Counted from the stretch's first letter, positions 47,072-56,363 are shown. The stretch is 64,000 bases of DNA from Hallerella porci (GCF_003148885.1 NZ_QGHD01000007.1:57393-121392); one strand, 5' to 3'. Made by a program: numbers and translations. Notes: generated by a model not told the origin, from the sequence alone.

Positions 47072-47353
47072 TTAGAGAATTGCGAAAACATCGCTTTCGC
47101 GGACGATCAAATAATCCTTTCCTTCGACAGAAACTTCGGTTCCGCTGTACTTGCCGTAAAGAACCTGGTCGCCAACCTTGATTTCCATCGGAATCGCTTT
47201 ACCGTTTTCGTCCTTCTTGCCCGGACCAACAGCGATTACCTTGCCCTGCATCGGCTTTTCTTTTGCATTATCCGGAATATAGAGACCGCTTTCGGTCTTT
47301 TCTTCAGCGGGAGCGGGTTCGATGAGAACTCTATCTGCAAGTGGCTTAATCAT
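47072..47353 (-). CDS. groES: Co-chaperonin GroES (Hsp10)
   Basis: A 93-residue lid of the GroEL chamber. [44 protein letters not shown] includes the mobile loop that binds Gro[16 protein letters not shown] and [13 protein letters not shown] complete the domain. TGAGGTAAC precedes the ATG. It is first in the groESL operon, with a sigma-54 promoter about 65 bp upstream, and divergent from thiM. Confidence 0.97.
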   Translation of the reverse strand: MIKPLADRVLIEPAPAEEKTESGLYIPDNAKEKPMQGKVIAVGPGKKDENGKAIPMEIKVGDQVLYGKYSGTEVSVEGKDYLIVRESDVFAIL

Positions 47354-47415
47354 AACTATGTTACCTCATTGTTGAAATTTTTACCGCAAATGCGGATTTT
47401 CTTCGCCCGTTTTCT

Positions 47416-47433
47416 ATGCAAGAATCGTGCCAA
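47416..47433 (-). promoter_or_regulatory. Sigma-54 (-24/-12) promoter of groESL
   Basis: TTGGCACGATTCTTGCAT on the minus strand, a full match to the -24/-12 consensus with 10 bases between GG and GC. Predicted start near 47406, leaving a leader of about 53 bases with a small CCGCA/TGCGG hairpin. Confidence 0.82.
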
Positions 47434-47495
47434 TTTGAAAAATCCCGCGAAAATGGTGAAATTTTACAATTTTTAAGAAAAGTGTTTCATGTTTT

Positions 47496-47510
47496 GTTTC
47501 AAAATGAAAC
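47496..47510. promoter_or_regulatory. Palindromic upstream activator site of groESL
   Basis: GTTTCA-AAA-TGAAAC, perfect 6-bp arms, about 97 bp upstream of the predicted start. A further half site GTTTCAT lies at about 47484. It is also upstream of thiM on the other strand. Confidence 0.6.
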
Positions 47511-47580
47511 GTTTTGTCAAAAAAAAACGCTCCGAAAAATCCCGCGCTTGATTTTTCAAAAGAATTTCTACCTTTGCGCT

Positions 47581-48372
47581 ATGCAAACACGAGAAATTTT
47601 TCAAAAGGATTTGGAGCTTATCCGCGAAAAAGCTCCGCTTATTCATAATATCACGAATTTTGTGGTGATGAATAATACTGCAAACGCTCTTCTTGCTATC
47701 GGAGCTTCGCCGGTGATGGCGCATGCAATTGAAGAAGTCGCCGATATGGTGAAAATCGCTTCGGCTCTTGTCATCAACATGGGAACTCTTGAACATGATT
47801 GGGTGCAGTCGATGATTGTCGCAGGGAAAGCGGCAAATGCGAAGGGAATTCCCGTCGTATTTGATCCCGTGGGAGTGGGTGCTACGCCGTATCGTTCGCA
47901 GGCAGCGGCAGAAATTTTGCAGCACGTAAAACCGACGATTATCCGCGCAAACGCTTCGGAAATTATGAGCCTTGCTCGGGTGAATGTGCAGACGAAAGGC
48001 GTCGATAGCACGAATTCGGCGGACGATGCAATTACTTCGGCGAAAATTTTAGCGAAAGAAACGGGCGCAATCGTCGTCGTGAGCGGCGCAGTCGATGTCA
48101 TCACGGACGGTGAAAATGTGAAACGCGTTTTGAATGGGCACCCGCTTATGGGACGCGTCACCGGAATGGGATGCACGGCTACGGCGATTTTGGCTGCGTT
48201 TGCTGCTGTCGAAAAGAATGCATTTGACGCAGCGTATTTTGGAATGACCGCGATGGGAATTGCGGGCGAAATCGCAGGCCTCACCGCAAAAGGCAACGGA
48301 ACGATGCAGCTTTATTTCTTGGATGCGCTTTGCAATCTTTCGGAAAATGCGGCGACATTTTTTAGAAATTAA
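47581..48372 (+). CDS. thiM: Hydroxyethylthiazole kinase
   Basis: A 263-residue thiamine salvage kinase that phosphorylates 4-methyl-5-hydroxyethyl-thiazole. PLIHNITNFVVMNNTANALLAIGASPVMAHA at the start, VFDPVGVGATPYR, RANASEIMSLA and GRVTGMGCTATAILAAF (phosphate-binding and catalytic Cys region) are signatures. The Met at 47581 is chosen because the family begins there; a 55-codon upstream extension crosses the groES control region. No Shine-Dalgarno: TTCTACCTTTGCGCT touches the ATG, so a leaderless message is likely. No TPP riboswitch is visible in front. It is monocistronic. Confidence 0.92.
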   Translation: MQTREIFQKDLELIREKAPLIHNITNFVVMNNTANALLAIGASPVMAHAIEEVADMVKIASALVINMGTLEHDWVQSMIVAGKAANAKGIPVVFDPVGVGATPYRSQAAAEILQHVKPTIIRANASEIMSLARVNVQTKGVDSTNSADDAITSAKILAKETGAIVVVSGAVDVITDGENVKRVLNGHPLMGRVTGMGCTATAILAAFAAVEKNAFDAAYFGMTAMGIAGEIAGLTAKGNGTMQLYFLDALCNLSENAATFFRN

Positions 48373-48458
48373 GCGCTAAAAAGTTTTGATGAATTGAGCG
48401 CGTGCTTTTCGCGGGCTTGATTTTTCTAAATTATTGAAAAATAAAGGAATGCAATTTT

Positions 48459-48959
48459 ATGGCTCGTATTGATGATGATGACGAATTCAGCTCGATTCCG
48501 ATGGATCAAGCGAATGAAGATAATATTGAAAGTGCGATGAAACCGCGCGATTACAGTTCTCGTCGCATTCTTCTTTGGGAAGGGGACGAAAATCGTCGCA
48601 ATTACGCCTTGGAAGTGATTTCCACTTTGCTCACGGGCGCCTTTGTCGAAGGCGTTGCAACCGAAGCCGAAGCTCTTCAAAAACTCGATGAAGAATTGTG
48701 GGATACATTTGTCGTCGATTTTTACAATGAAGGTTGCTCGGAATCGGAATTTGTGAAAAAGGTCAATAATTATCCGAATTCCATTCTCGTGGCACTCAAT
48801 TTAGCGCCGTTCACTCTCCCCGAAGAACGGAACCGCTACCGCATCGAACCGCTTCGCAAACTTTTCGAAATTGAAAAGCCAAAGGCCGAAGACGAAGAAA
48901 CAGATGCCGAATCCGAATCGGATGAAGATTCTTTTGATGAGGATGATCTCAAGGACTGA
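48459..48959 (+). CDS. Pseudo-receiver-like protein of a sugar ABC operon
   Basis: 166 residues. After an acidic start, residues about 35-130 follow the receiver-domain pattern: RRILLWEGDENRRNY as first strand with acidic residues, DTFVVDFYNEGCSESEF with a phospho-acceptor-like Asp, and SILVALNL as fourth strand. The conserved C-terminal Lys-Pro reads Ile-Glu-Pro, so normal phospho-switching is doubtful. The C-terminus is a strongly acidic tail (EDEETDAESESDEDSFDEDD). It has no output domain. Only 3 bases separate it from the ABC ATPase gene, so it likely belongs to the transporter operon. AAAGGA lies 9 bases before the ATG. Function unknown; a regulatory partner is an inference. Confidence 0.6.
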   Translation: MARIDDDDEFSSIPMDQANEDNIESAMKPRDYSSRRILLWEGDENRRNYALEVISTLLTGAFVEGVATEAEALQKLDEELWDTFVVDFYNEGCSESEFVKKVNNYPNSILVALNLAPFTLPEERNRYRIEPLRKLFEIEKPKAEDEETDAESESDEDSFDEDDLKD

Positions 48960-48962
48960 TTT

Positions 48963-50054
48963 ATGGCAGAAGCCAAATCAGCGATTGAATTGTCGCATGT
49001 TTCCAAAGCCTATCCGGGCGAAGAAGATGCGGTAAAAGATATTTCGCTTTCGATTCGCGAAGGCGAATTTATCGTTTTAGTGGGGCCTTCGGGCTGCGGA
49101 AAATCCTCGGTTCTGCGGATGATCGCTGGCTTAGAAACGCCGACAGCGGGCAAAATATTTTTGCACGGACGCGATGCAGAAAATCTCGAACCGAAAGATC
49201 GCGATATTGCGATGGTTTTTCAAACGCATGCGCTTTATCCGCACATGACGGTCCGCGAAAATTTGGAATTTGCATTACGCATCCGCGGCATTTATTCGGC
49301 GAAAGAAATTCAAGAACGTATCCGCGAAGCCGTGGAAATGCTCGGGCTCGAAACGATTTTAGATCGTAAGCCAAAGCATCTTTCGGGCGGACAAAAACAG
49401 CGGGTTGCGCTCGGACGCGCTCTTGTTCGCAAGCCCAAAATTTTCCTTTTTGATGAACCGCTTTCGGGTTTAGACGCGCGGATGAAAAATCAGATGTGCG
49501 TGGAATTAGGGCGTTTGCATTCGCGCTTGCAAGCGACGATGGTTTTTGTGACTCACGATCAAAATGAAGCGATGACGATGGGTGACCGCGTCGTTTGTTT
49601 TTCGGAAGGAAAAATTCAGCAAGTCGGAACGCCGATGGAATTGTACACGCATCCGGCGAATGAATTTGTCGCGGGCTTTATCGGAATTCCGCCGATGAAT
49701 ATTTTTGCTGCGCAGTGGACAAAAGACGGTCTCTTTTTTGAAAAGGCAGCGTTTACATTTCCTGTGTCCGAAGAATTTCGAAATCGCTTTTCGCAAATTC
49801 CGCGTTTACGAGTCGGCGTGCGCCCAGAATTTTTTGTCGTTTCGCAGGCTTCGCCTTCGTCGATTGCGGTGACGGTCGAAGTGGTCGAACGCTTGGGATT
49901 TGAATCGTTAATTTATGCGCAGAACAATGCGCAGAGTTTTGTGCTACGCGTTCCGCCGACAGAATCTTTTGCCGTGGGCGAAAAAATTTATTTGTCTCTC
50001 GACGAAAAAAACATTCACCTTTTTGATATTTCAACGGGAGAATGTATTCTTTGA
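48963..50054 (+). CDS. Sugar ABC transporter ATPase (MalK/UgpC-like)
   Basis: 363 residues. The ABC domain has Walker A GPSGCGKSS, Q loop FQTHALYPHMTV, signature LSGGQKQRV, Walker B IFLFDEP and the H-loop VTHDQNEAM. The C-terminal about 120 residues form a MalK-type TOBE regulatory domain (GVRPEFF, FVAGFIGIPPMNIF). It powers uptake of a sugar or related solute with the two permeases downstream. The next gene overlaps its end by 13 bp or less. The substrate cannot be told from sequence. Confidence 0.93.
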   Translation: MAEAKSAIELSHVSKAYPGEEDAVKDISLSIREGEFIVLVGPSGCGKSSVLRMIAGLETPTAGKIFLHGRDAENLEPKDRDIAMVFQTHALYPHMTVRENLEFALRIRGIYSAKEIQERIREAVEMLGLETILDRKPKHLSGGQKQRVALGRALVRKPKIFLFDEPLSGLDARMKNQMCVELGRLHSRLQATMVFVTHDQNEAMTMGDRVVCFSEGKIQQVGTPMELYTHPANEFVAGFIGIPPMNIFAAQWTKDGLFFEKAAFTFPVSEEFRNRFSQIPRLRVGVRPEFFVVSQASPSSIAVTVEVVERLGFESLIYAQNNAQSFVLRVPPTESFAVGEKIYLSLDEKNIHLFDISTGECIL

Positions 50055-51415
50055 AACTCCGAATAACGCTTTTATTTTTAGCGATATTTCTCGGCCTGTT
50101 TTCTTTGACGGGCTGCCGTTCGGAGGATGACGAAAAAGAAATTTTGCAGCTTTGGATTATGCCGAATAGTCCAGATCCCGCGGCGGATATGTTGCATGTG
50201 CTGCGCAATTTTGAATTGGAAAATCCGGGAATTGAAGTGCACGTAACTGTTCTCGATTGGAGCGTTGCGTGGACGAAAATTACGACGGCAGCGTCAACGC
50301 ACAGCGGACCCGATGTGGTGCAAATGCCGACGACTTGGGCGGCTTCAATTTCTGCGATGGATGCGCTTATGCCGATGGATTCGCTAATTCTCGCTTCGGG
50401 CGGCGATTCGGCGTTTGCAGAAGTTTCGATGAAATTTGCTCGGCCGATTGGAAGAACGGTTGCGACTTCGGTGCCTTGGTTTGTCGATGTGCGGCCGCTT
50501 TTTTATCGCCGCGATGTGCTTGCGGAAGCGGGAATTAGTCCGCAGACGGTTTTAAATTGGAATGATTTTCGGGCAGCGCTTTTAAAAATTCAGCAGGCGA
50601 ATTTGACGATTGAAGGCCAAGTGATTTCGCCGATTGGATATCCGGGAAAGCACGACTGGAATGTGATTCATAATTTTGCCCCGTGGATTTGGGGTGCGGG
50701 CGGAGACTTTCTCGATTCGACGGGAAGCGAAAGCAGACTCGCGACAAAAGAAAGCATCGATGGAATTCTTTTTTATTTGAGCCTTGTCCGCGACGGTTTT
50801 AACAGCCGGAAAAATTTGACAAAAAATACGACGCAAGTGAGTATGGATTTTGATGAAGGACGTCTTGCGTTTTGGTTTGACGGAACAAATAAAACTTTGT
50901 ACTTGGATAGTCCGCGATTCTTGGGCGGTTCATCGAAAAATGTGACGGCGCGAAATTATTCGGTGATGCTTCCGCCGTCATCGCCCGAGGGCAAACGAAC
51001 TTATTATTTTGCGGGCGGTTCGAATTTAGCGGTTTCAAAATATACGGAGCACAAACGGTCTGCGATGGCGCTTGTCCGTTATCTTACTTCGCGTCCCGAT
51101 GTGCAGTTGGAATTTTCGCGCGTCGCAGGATTTTTGCCGACGTTACTTTCGGCGTATGAATATCCGTATTTTAAAGAAGACGAAAATCGCGGCATTTTCC
51201 AACAGATGATTCCGCATTTGCGCGCTTACCCCGCGGTTTCGTATTGGGGCGAAATTGAAACGGAAATTTTGCTTCGCCGCTTCGGAAATATTTTTGATTT
51301 GATTACATCGAGTCCGCAAAATGCGTGGCCGACGAAAGAAATTTTAGAAGAAATCCGCTCGGCAGATCGTGAAATCAATCGATTCATTCGGCGAGAACGG
51401 GAGCGTGGCAAATGA
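50042..51415 (+). CDS. ABC transporter solute-binding lipoprotein (family 1)
   Basis: About 455 residues. The signal peptide ends in a lipobox LFSLTGC, so the protein is lipid-anchored. The mature part has the family 1 solute-binding pattern: EILQLWIMPNSPD, FELENPGIEVHVTVLDWSVAWTKI, GPDVVQMPTTW and GRLAFWFDGTNK. The ATG at 50042 is only one base after GGGAG. The in-frame TTG at 50051 is better spaced (10 bases), so the real start may be there. Its end overlaps the next permease by 4 bp. It binds the substrate and hands it to the membrane complex; probably a saccharide, as the set is MalEFGK-like. Confidence 0.9.
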   Translation: MYSLKLRITLLFLAIFLGLFSLTGCRSEDDEKEILQLWIMPNSPDPAADMLHVLRNFELENPGIEVHVTVLDWSVAWTKITTAASTHSGPDVVQMPTTWAASISAMDALMPMDSLILASGGDSAFAEVSMKFARPIGRTVATSVPWFVDVRPLFYRRDVLAEAGISPQTVLNWNDFRAALLKIQQANLTIEGQVISPIGYPGKHDWNVIHNFAPWIWGAGGDFLDSTGSESRLATKESIDGILFYLSLVRDGFNSRKNLTKNTTQVSMDFDEGRLAFWFDGTNKTLYLDSPRFLGGSSKNVTARNYSVMLPPSSPEGKRTYYFAGGSNLAVSKYTEHKRSAMALVRYLTSRPDVQLEFSRVAGFLPTLLSAYEYPYFKEDENRGIFQQMIPHLRAYPAVSYWGEIETEILLRRFGNIFDLITSSPQNAWPTKEILEEIRSADREINRFIRRERERGK

Positions 51416-52344
51416 AAACGCGTTATTTGTTTGTGCTTCCGATGCTCATTTTTGCGTCGATATTTCTTTTGATTCCAGTTCTCTTTGGAATTATTTTACC
51501 GTTTTTCCCACCGGATTTGCAGAACGCTTTCCACGGAAATTTCAGCGTCACCCATTTTTTGCAGGCGGTTTCATCGGGCGCAGGAACTGGACTTTTCGAT
51601 GCGATTCGCAATACGGTCATTTATACGGTTTGCGTTTCGGGCGGAAGTTTAGTCTTCGGGCTTTTTGGTGCGGTGACGGTAACGCAAAAATTTCCGTCGG
51701 CAAAAATTGTCCGCGGACTGATGATGCTTTCGTGGGTTGTGCCAACGTATATCGTCGGACTTCTCTGGGGATTTATGTGGCAGCAAGACGAAGGCATTGT
51801 CAACATGATTCTCTTCGATTATTTGCATTGGGATAAAATCTCGGGGCTTTTTGGCGCAGTTTGGAAATATACAGCAGACGGCACTTTGATTAAACCGAAT
51901 TGGCTCACGGGACCGAATACGATTTGGGCGATTATCGTGCCATCGATTTGGCGAAATTGGCCGTTTTGTATGATGATGTTCTTGTCGGCGATTGCCGTTA
52001 TTCCGCGGGATATTTACGAAGCCGCAGCGCTTGACGGCGTTTCTTCGCGCGAACGATTTTTGCATATTACGTTACCGCTTCTGCGCCCGATTTTTGCAGT
52101 GGTCATTCTCGAAAGTTTAGTCATCAATATGTATAGCTTTAACCTTGTCGCGATGATGTTTGGCAACGGTTCTGGCTTCCCCGGAAAATCGGGAGATTTG
52201 ATAATGACATTCTTATATCGCATGTCATTTCAAACGTGGAATTTTGGCGCAGGCGCAGCCCTTGGCACATTGACGATGCTTTTAATGCTTATTTGCGTTT
52301 CGATTTGGTTCCGCAATTTTGCGAAGGATTTGCAAAATGGTTAA
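51412..52344 (+). CDS. Sugar ABC transporter permease (MalF-like)
   Basis: A 310-residue inner-membrane protein with about six helices. Starts RYLFVLPMLIFASIFLLIPVLFGIILPFF, typical of MalF/UgpA permeases. The EAA loop that contacts the ATPase is IYEAAALDGVSSRERFLHITLPLLRPIF. It overlaps the binding-protein gene by 4 bp at the start and the second permease by 8 bp at the end, so it is tightly co-translated. Confidence 0.92.
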   Translation: MKTRYLFVLPMLIFASIFLLIPVLFGIILPFFPPDLQNAFHGNFSVTHFLQAVSSGAGTGLFDAIRNTVIYTVCVSGGSLVFGLFGAVTVTQKFPSAKIVRGLMMLSWVVPTYIVGLLWGFMWQQDEGIVNMILFDYLHWDKISGLFGAVWKYTADGTLIKPNWLTGPNTIWAIIVPSIWRNWPFCMMMFLSAIAVIPRDIYEAAALDGVSSRERFLHITLPLLRPIFAVVILESLVINMYSFNLVAMMFGNGSGFPGKSGDLIMTFLYRMSFQTWNFGAGAALGTLTMLLMLICVSIWFRNFAKDLQNG

Positions 52345-54493
52345 GTATTTTGCTTGGGCATTTGCGCTTCTCAATCTCTTTCCGCTTTTGTGGATGGTGT
52401 GGAGTTCGCTATTAGGCTCAAGCGAAATTCAGCAAGGAAAAATTTTCCCGGAACCGTATCCGAATGATGTCGTCTTTTTAGAAAAAATCGCGGGCGGGAA
52501 ATGGCTTGCGGGGACATTACACGGGCAAATTTATCGTTTTGAAAATGGAAATTTTGACGAAAAAACGCGCCGCACATTGGACTTGTTTGCGGTTTCTGTC
52601 AATTATACGATGGCGGATTCCAACCTTTACGCATTTTCTCCCGATGAAGGACTTTTGCAAATTGACCCGAATCAATTCAAAGTGGAAAATCGTTGGGGAA
52701 TGAATGCGTTTGAAGAATCGTATTCGCAAAGTGATTTTACCAAATTTTTATATGTGAAAAATCAAATGCCCGCGAGCGAATTTCAGCGTCTCGGGGCATT
52801 GTTAGATTCTATTCCGCTCATTGAAAATTCTTCAAAAACTTTTGCGAATGTTTTGCAAATTTCGTTTGCGCGCGATTCTTCGATTATTTTTCAGCTGAAT
52901 AAAATTTTGAATTCCGAAGAAAAATTGGCGAGCGTCCTTTCGGTTTGGAAGCAAAAATCCGATTGGGTAAACCCAGCGATTCGCCGTCTTTTCAAAAAGA
53001 AAAAGCGAACGCCTCTTGATAATCGCCGACTTTTCCGTTGGTGCTTAGCAGAACTTGCGCCGACGCCGCTCACTTTTTATCGTCAAATTCTGTGGACGCC
53101 GATTTGGGTCGATCGCGTTCCCGCAAGCGATCACGGTGTTTCGATTGTGAATGCGGGCGATTATTTGTGCGTCGCCATGTGGTGGGAACAATTTCCGGGC
53201 ATTGCATTTGTCAATCGCAAAACGGGAAAAATTGCTTGGATCAATTCGCAAGCGGGATTGCCTTCGAGTTCGGTGCAGCGACTTTTGCGCGTTTCGAACG
53301 AAGAAATTCTCGCAGCGCACGATCAAGGCTTCTCGCTTATCGATGTGAAAACGCAGCGGGTGAAAGCGAATTATCTCTTTGGCGAAGGCGGGCTTCCTTA
53401 TTACAACGGACGCGATTTGCGACTTTCGATTGTGAGCCGGAGTGCAATGCTTTTTGCGTGCGGGCGGCAAATCGTCTTCTTTGATTTCCGCGCAGGGCGT
53501 GCGATTAAAAGGCTTTACGCAGATTCGGATCTTTTCCAATCGGACATTTCGGCGGTGAAAAGCGTTAACGGGCGCATTTTCTTTGGACTTTCAAACGGCA
53601 TCGTCGAAATGAATTTGTGGGATTTGCTCAGCGAAGTGCGCGAACAAAAAACGATAGAAACCGAAGGAACCGCGACGAGTTTAGTTTTCCAAGATGTGAA
53701 TTTATTTGCGGGAATGCAAGGCGGACGCATTGCGAAAATTCCTCTCAAAAATCCTCAGAAAAAAGAAATGCATCAACTGCCCGAAGGCGGCGTTTATTTG
53801 CACTGGCGCAATTACGAAGATTTGCTTCGGATGATTCCATTTGGCACGTTCTTTGTCAATTCGCTTTTGATTTGCGGCTCAACGGTTTTGATTTGTTTAT
53901 TCCTCGGCGCATTTGCGGGCTACGGACTTTCGCGCGTTTCGCGGCGGATGCGCGTTTGGGTGAGCGCAGGACTCGTTTGGAGTCAAATGATTCCGAATAT
54001 TCTTTTGCTCATTCCTGCGTTTCTTATCGCTTCTTATTTGCAAGTGCATTCGTCCATTCATATTTTGAATACGCGATGGGGACTTACGCTTTTATATTCG
54101 GCGGTATTTCTTCCGACGACGGCGTGGATTTTGCAAAACTTTTTCCGCGCGGTTCCGCGTGAAATTGAAGAAGCCGCGATGATCGACGGCTGTTCTCCGA
54201 TTTCAACATTTTTCCGCATCATTGTGCCGACAGCTCTTCCCGGAATTTTGGCGACGGGAATTTACATTTTCATTTTAGCGTGGGATGAACTCATGTTTGC
54301 GTGGGTTTTCTCAATGGATTCGGCTTCGGCGACGATTCCCGTGGGCATGCGATTATTCTTTGGACAAATCGGTTCGCGCTACGATTTGATGATGGCCGCA
54401 GCAACTCTTTCAACTCTTCCTGTCATCGTTCTCTTCTTGATTGTGCAACGAAAACTGCTGAGCGGATTCACGGGAAGTTATCGGAAGAATTAG
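52337..54493 (+). CDS. MalG-like ABC permease with a large periplasmic propeller-like insert
   Basis: 718 residues from ATG 52337, which has GAAGGA 7 bases upstream; the ORF opens six codons earlier at a TTG. Ordinary MalG-type permeases are about 280-300 residues. Here the first helix (residues about 3-25, WAFALLNLFPLLWMVWSSLL) is followed by about 470 extra residues before the normal second helix (FFVNSLLICGSTVLICLFLGAFAGYG, about 500 on). The C-terminal part is standard, with EAA loop EIEEAAMIDGCSPISTFFRIIVPTALPG near 608. The insert has repeated short blade-like segments (GGKWLAGTLHGQIYRFENG, NEEILAAHDQGFSLIDVKTQRV, GRIFFGLSNGIVEMNLWD, VNLFAGMQGGRIAKI), suggesting a beta-propeller on the periplasmic side. 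No frameshift is needed; it is one frame. Confidence 0.88.
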   Translation: MVKYFAWAFALLNLFPLLWMVWSSLLGSSEIQQGKIFPEPYPNDVVFLEKIAGGKWLAGTLHGQIYRFENGNFDEKTRRTLDLFAVSVNYTMADSNLYAFSPDEGLLQIDPNQFKVENRWGMNAFEESYSQSDFTKFLYVKNQMPASEFQRLGALLDSIPLIENSSKTFANVLQISFARDSSIIFQLNKILNSEEKLASVLSVWKQKSDWVNPAIRRLFKKKKRTPLDNRRLFRWCLAELAPTPLTFYRQILWTPIWVDRVPASDHGVSIVNAGDYLCVAMWWEQFPGIAFVNRKTGKIAWINSQAGLPSSSVQRLLRVSNEEILAAHDQGFSLIDVKTQRVKANYLFGEGGLPYYNGRDLRLSIVSRSAMLFACGRQIVFFDFRAGRAIKRLYADSDLFQSDISAVKSVNGRIFFGLSNGIVEMNLWDLLSEVREQKTIETEGTATSLVFQDVNLFAGMQGGRIAKIPLKNPQKKEMHQLPEGGVYLHWRNYEDLLRMIPFGTFFVNSLLICGSTVLICLFLGAFAGYGLSRVSRRMRVWVSAGLVWSQMIPNILLLIPAFLIASYLQVHSSIHILNTRWGLTLLYSAVFLPTTAWILQNFFRAVPREIEEAAMIDGCSPISTFFRIIVPTALPGILATGIYIFILAWDELMFAWVFSMDSASATIPVGMRLFFGQIGSRYDLMMAAATLSTLPVIVLFLIVQRKLLSGFTGSYRKN

Positions 54494-54533
54494 AAAAAAC
54501 TATCTTTTGCAAAAATTTTTTTGGAGTGATTGA

Positions 54534-56363
54534 ATGGCAGTCAAAAGAAAGAAATCGGAAAAATCCCGCGCAACGCGAATTTCCCGCGTCTATTTTAATC
54601 GGATGTTTCCGAAGCGGATGGATGCGTTGCAAGTGGCGCTTTCTGTTTTCTTGGGCGTTTTCATCGGGATTATGCCGACGATTGGCATCGCCATTATTTT
54701 GACGGTCGCCGCTTGCGCTCTTTTCCGTTTACCCAAAGTTCCGGGCGTCGTTTCTTCTTTCGTTGCGAATCCGCTCACTCAATTCGGCGTATTTTATCCG
54801 TCGGGATATTACATCGGCAAACAAATTTTATCTCCCGAAGAAATCAAATTTGACTTTCTTCACGAACTCGAAGGGCTTTCGTTTAGCAACTGTACCGAAG
54901 TCGTTTCAAAACTTTGGACGGAAGCGTCGGGGCACGTTCTCGCCTTTCTTCTCGGCATTACGATTGTGTCATTTATCTTTGGGCTCGCTTTTGGAATCGC
55001 TGCATACTTTATCGTTTCGTATCGGAAGCGGAAGCATATCGCGATTAAGAACAAATACATTCACGAGCTCATCTCCGAAGATCAAGTTATCATTAAAGAA
55101 GCTAAGCAAAAAGGAAAACACATGCATATCTATCCGTTCAAAGCTCTCCGTCCTGTCGATCCCGCTCAGGCAAAAGACATTTCCGCTTTGCCTTATGACG
55201 TGATGAATCGCGAAGAAGCAAAAGCGATGGCCGCGGGACTTCCGCATTCGTATCTGCGCATCACCCGTGCAGAACTCGAACTTCCCGATAGCGTTGACGC
55301 TTACGACCCGCAGGTCTATGCGCACGCAAAAGAAAATTTGGATAAGTTCATCGCCGAAGGCGTCATCGCATTTGACAAAAAAGATTGCCTTTATATTTAT
55401 CGGCAGACGATGAATGGCCGCGAACAATACGGTCTCGTTTGCACGGTTCCGGCGAAGGATTACTTTGACAATATCATTAAAAAGCACGAATTAACGCGCA
55501 AAGACAAAGAAGACGATCGCCTTCGCCACATTTTGGCGACGAATTCGAATACGGGTCCTGTCTTCCTCACTTACCGCGACAACGGTCAATTCAATTTGTT
55601 GAAGAAAATCATTTCCCGCGATCCGGTTTATGATTTCGTCACCGAAGCAGACGGTTTTGGTCACACGGTTTGGGTCATCGATAACGATCAAGAAATCGAA
55701 GAAATTTGCCGCGCCTTTGATACGGTTCCGGTGAGCTACATCGCTGACGGTCATCACCGTAGTGCAGCGGGCGCTCGCGCAGCTGGTTACCGCGCATCGC
55801 AAAATCCAAACAACAAGGGCGACGAAGAATACAACCGCTATTTGGCGATTCTCTTCCCGAGTACGCAGCTCAAAATTTTGGATTACAACCGCGTCTTGAA
55901 AGATTTAAACGGTCGCACACAAGAAGAACTTTTCGCCGAACTCAAAAAGATTTTCACCATCACGGAACTCGCCGGCGCAGAACATCCGGAAAAGCAAAAT
56001 GTGGTGAACATGTATATCGGCGGCAAGTGGTATGCTTGCGAATTCAAACCGGAATATTTGAATGATTTGGGCCCGGTCGATAGCTTGGACGTTGCCCTTC
56101 TTCAAAAGCTCGTTTTGAAGCCGCTCTTTAACGTGGACGATCCGCGTACAGCGAAGAACATCGACTTTGTCGGCGGAATTCGCGGACTCGGTGAACTCGA
56201 AAAACGCGTGAACTCGGGCGAATGTGCTTGCGCTTTTGCCATGTATCCGACAACTCTCGATCAGTTGATGGCGATTGCGGATGCGGGCGAAATCATGCCG
56301 CCGAAGAGCACATGGTTCGAACCGAAACTTCGCGACGGTCTTTTGGTTCACACTTTGGACTAA
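54534..56363 (+). CDS. DUF2062-DUF1015 fusion protein
   Basis: 609 residues. Residues 1-190 are a DUF2062 membrane domain: basic start, SRVYFNRMFPKRMDALQVALSVFLGVFIGIMPTIG, NPLTQFGVFYPSGYYIG, then helices. Residues 197-609 are a complete DUF1015 domain: IYPFKALRPVDPAQAKDISALPYDVMNREEA, and YIADGHHRSAAGARAA with the conserved DGHHR. These are normally separate proteins. The internal Met197 (55122) has AAGGA 6 bases upstream, so the soluble domain may also be made alone. Enzymatic role is unknown; DUF1015 has been proposed to act on a small molecule. It follows the ABC operon by 40 bp. Confidence 0.85.
   Translation: MAVKRKKSEKSRATRISRVYFNRMFPKRMDALQVALSVFLGVFIGIMPTIGIAIILTVAACALFRLPKVPGVVSSFVANPLTQFGVFYPSGYYIGKQILSPEEIKFDFLHELEGLSFSNCTEVVSKLWTEASGHVLAFLLGITIVSFIFGLAFGIAAYFIVSYRKRKHIAIKNKYIHELISEDQVIIKEAKQKGKHMHIYPFKALRPVDPAQAKDISALPYDVMNREEAKAMAAGLPHSYLRITRAELELPDSVDAYDPQVYAHAKENLDKFIAEGVIAFDKKDCLYIYRQTMNGREQYGLVCTVPAKDYFDNIIKKHELTRKDKEDDRLRHILATNSNTGPVFLTYRDNGQFNLLKKIISRDPVYDFVTEADGFGHTVWVIDNDQEIEEICRAFDTVPVSYIADGHHRSAAGARAAGYRASQNPNNKGDEEYNRYLAILFPSTQLKILDYNRVLKDLNGRTQEELFAELKKIFTITELAGAEHPEKQNVVNMYIGGKWYACEFKPEYLNDLGPVDSLDVALLQKLVLKPLFNVDDPRTAKNIDFVGGIRGLGELEKRVNSGECACAFAMYPTTLDQLMAIADAGEIMPPKSTWFEPKLRDGLLVHTLD
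55111..55124 (+). promoter_or_regulatory. Internal ribosome binding site before the DUF1015 part
   Basis: AAGGA (55111-55115), 6 bases, ATG (55122), in frame with the fusion and exactly at the usual N-terminus of DUF1015 proteins. Confidence 0.5.

Noticed and set aside
47354..47580. TPP riboswitch upstream of thiM
   Set aside because: The conserved TPP-box sequences are absent and the gene appears leaderless; the region is taken up by the groES control sites.
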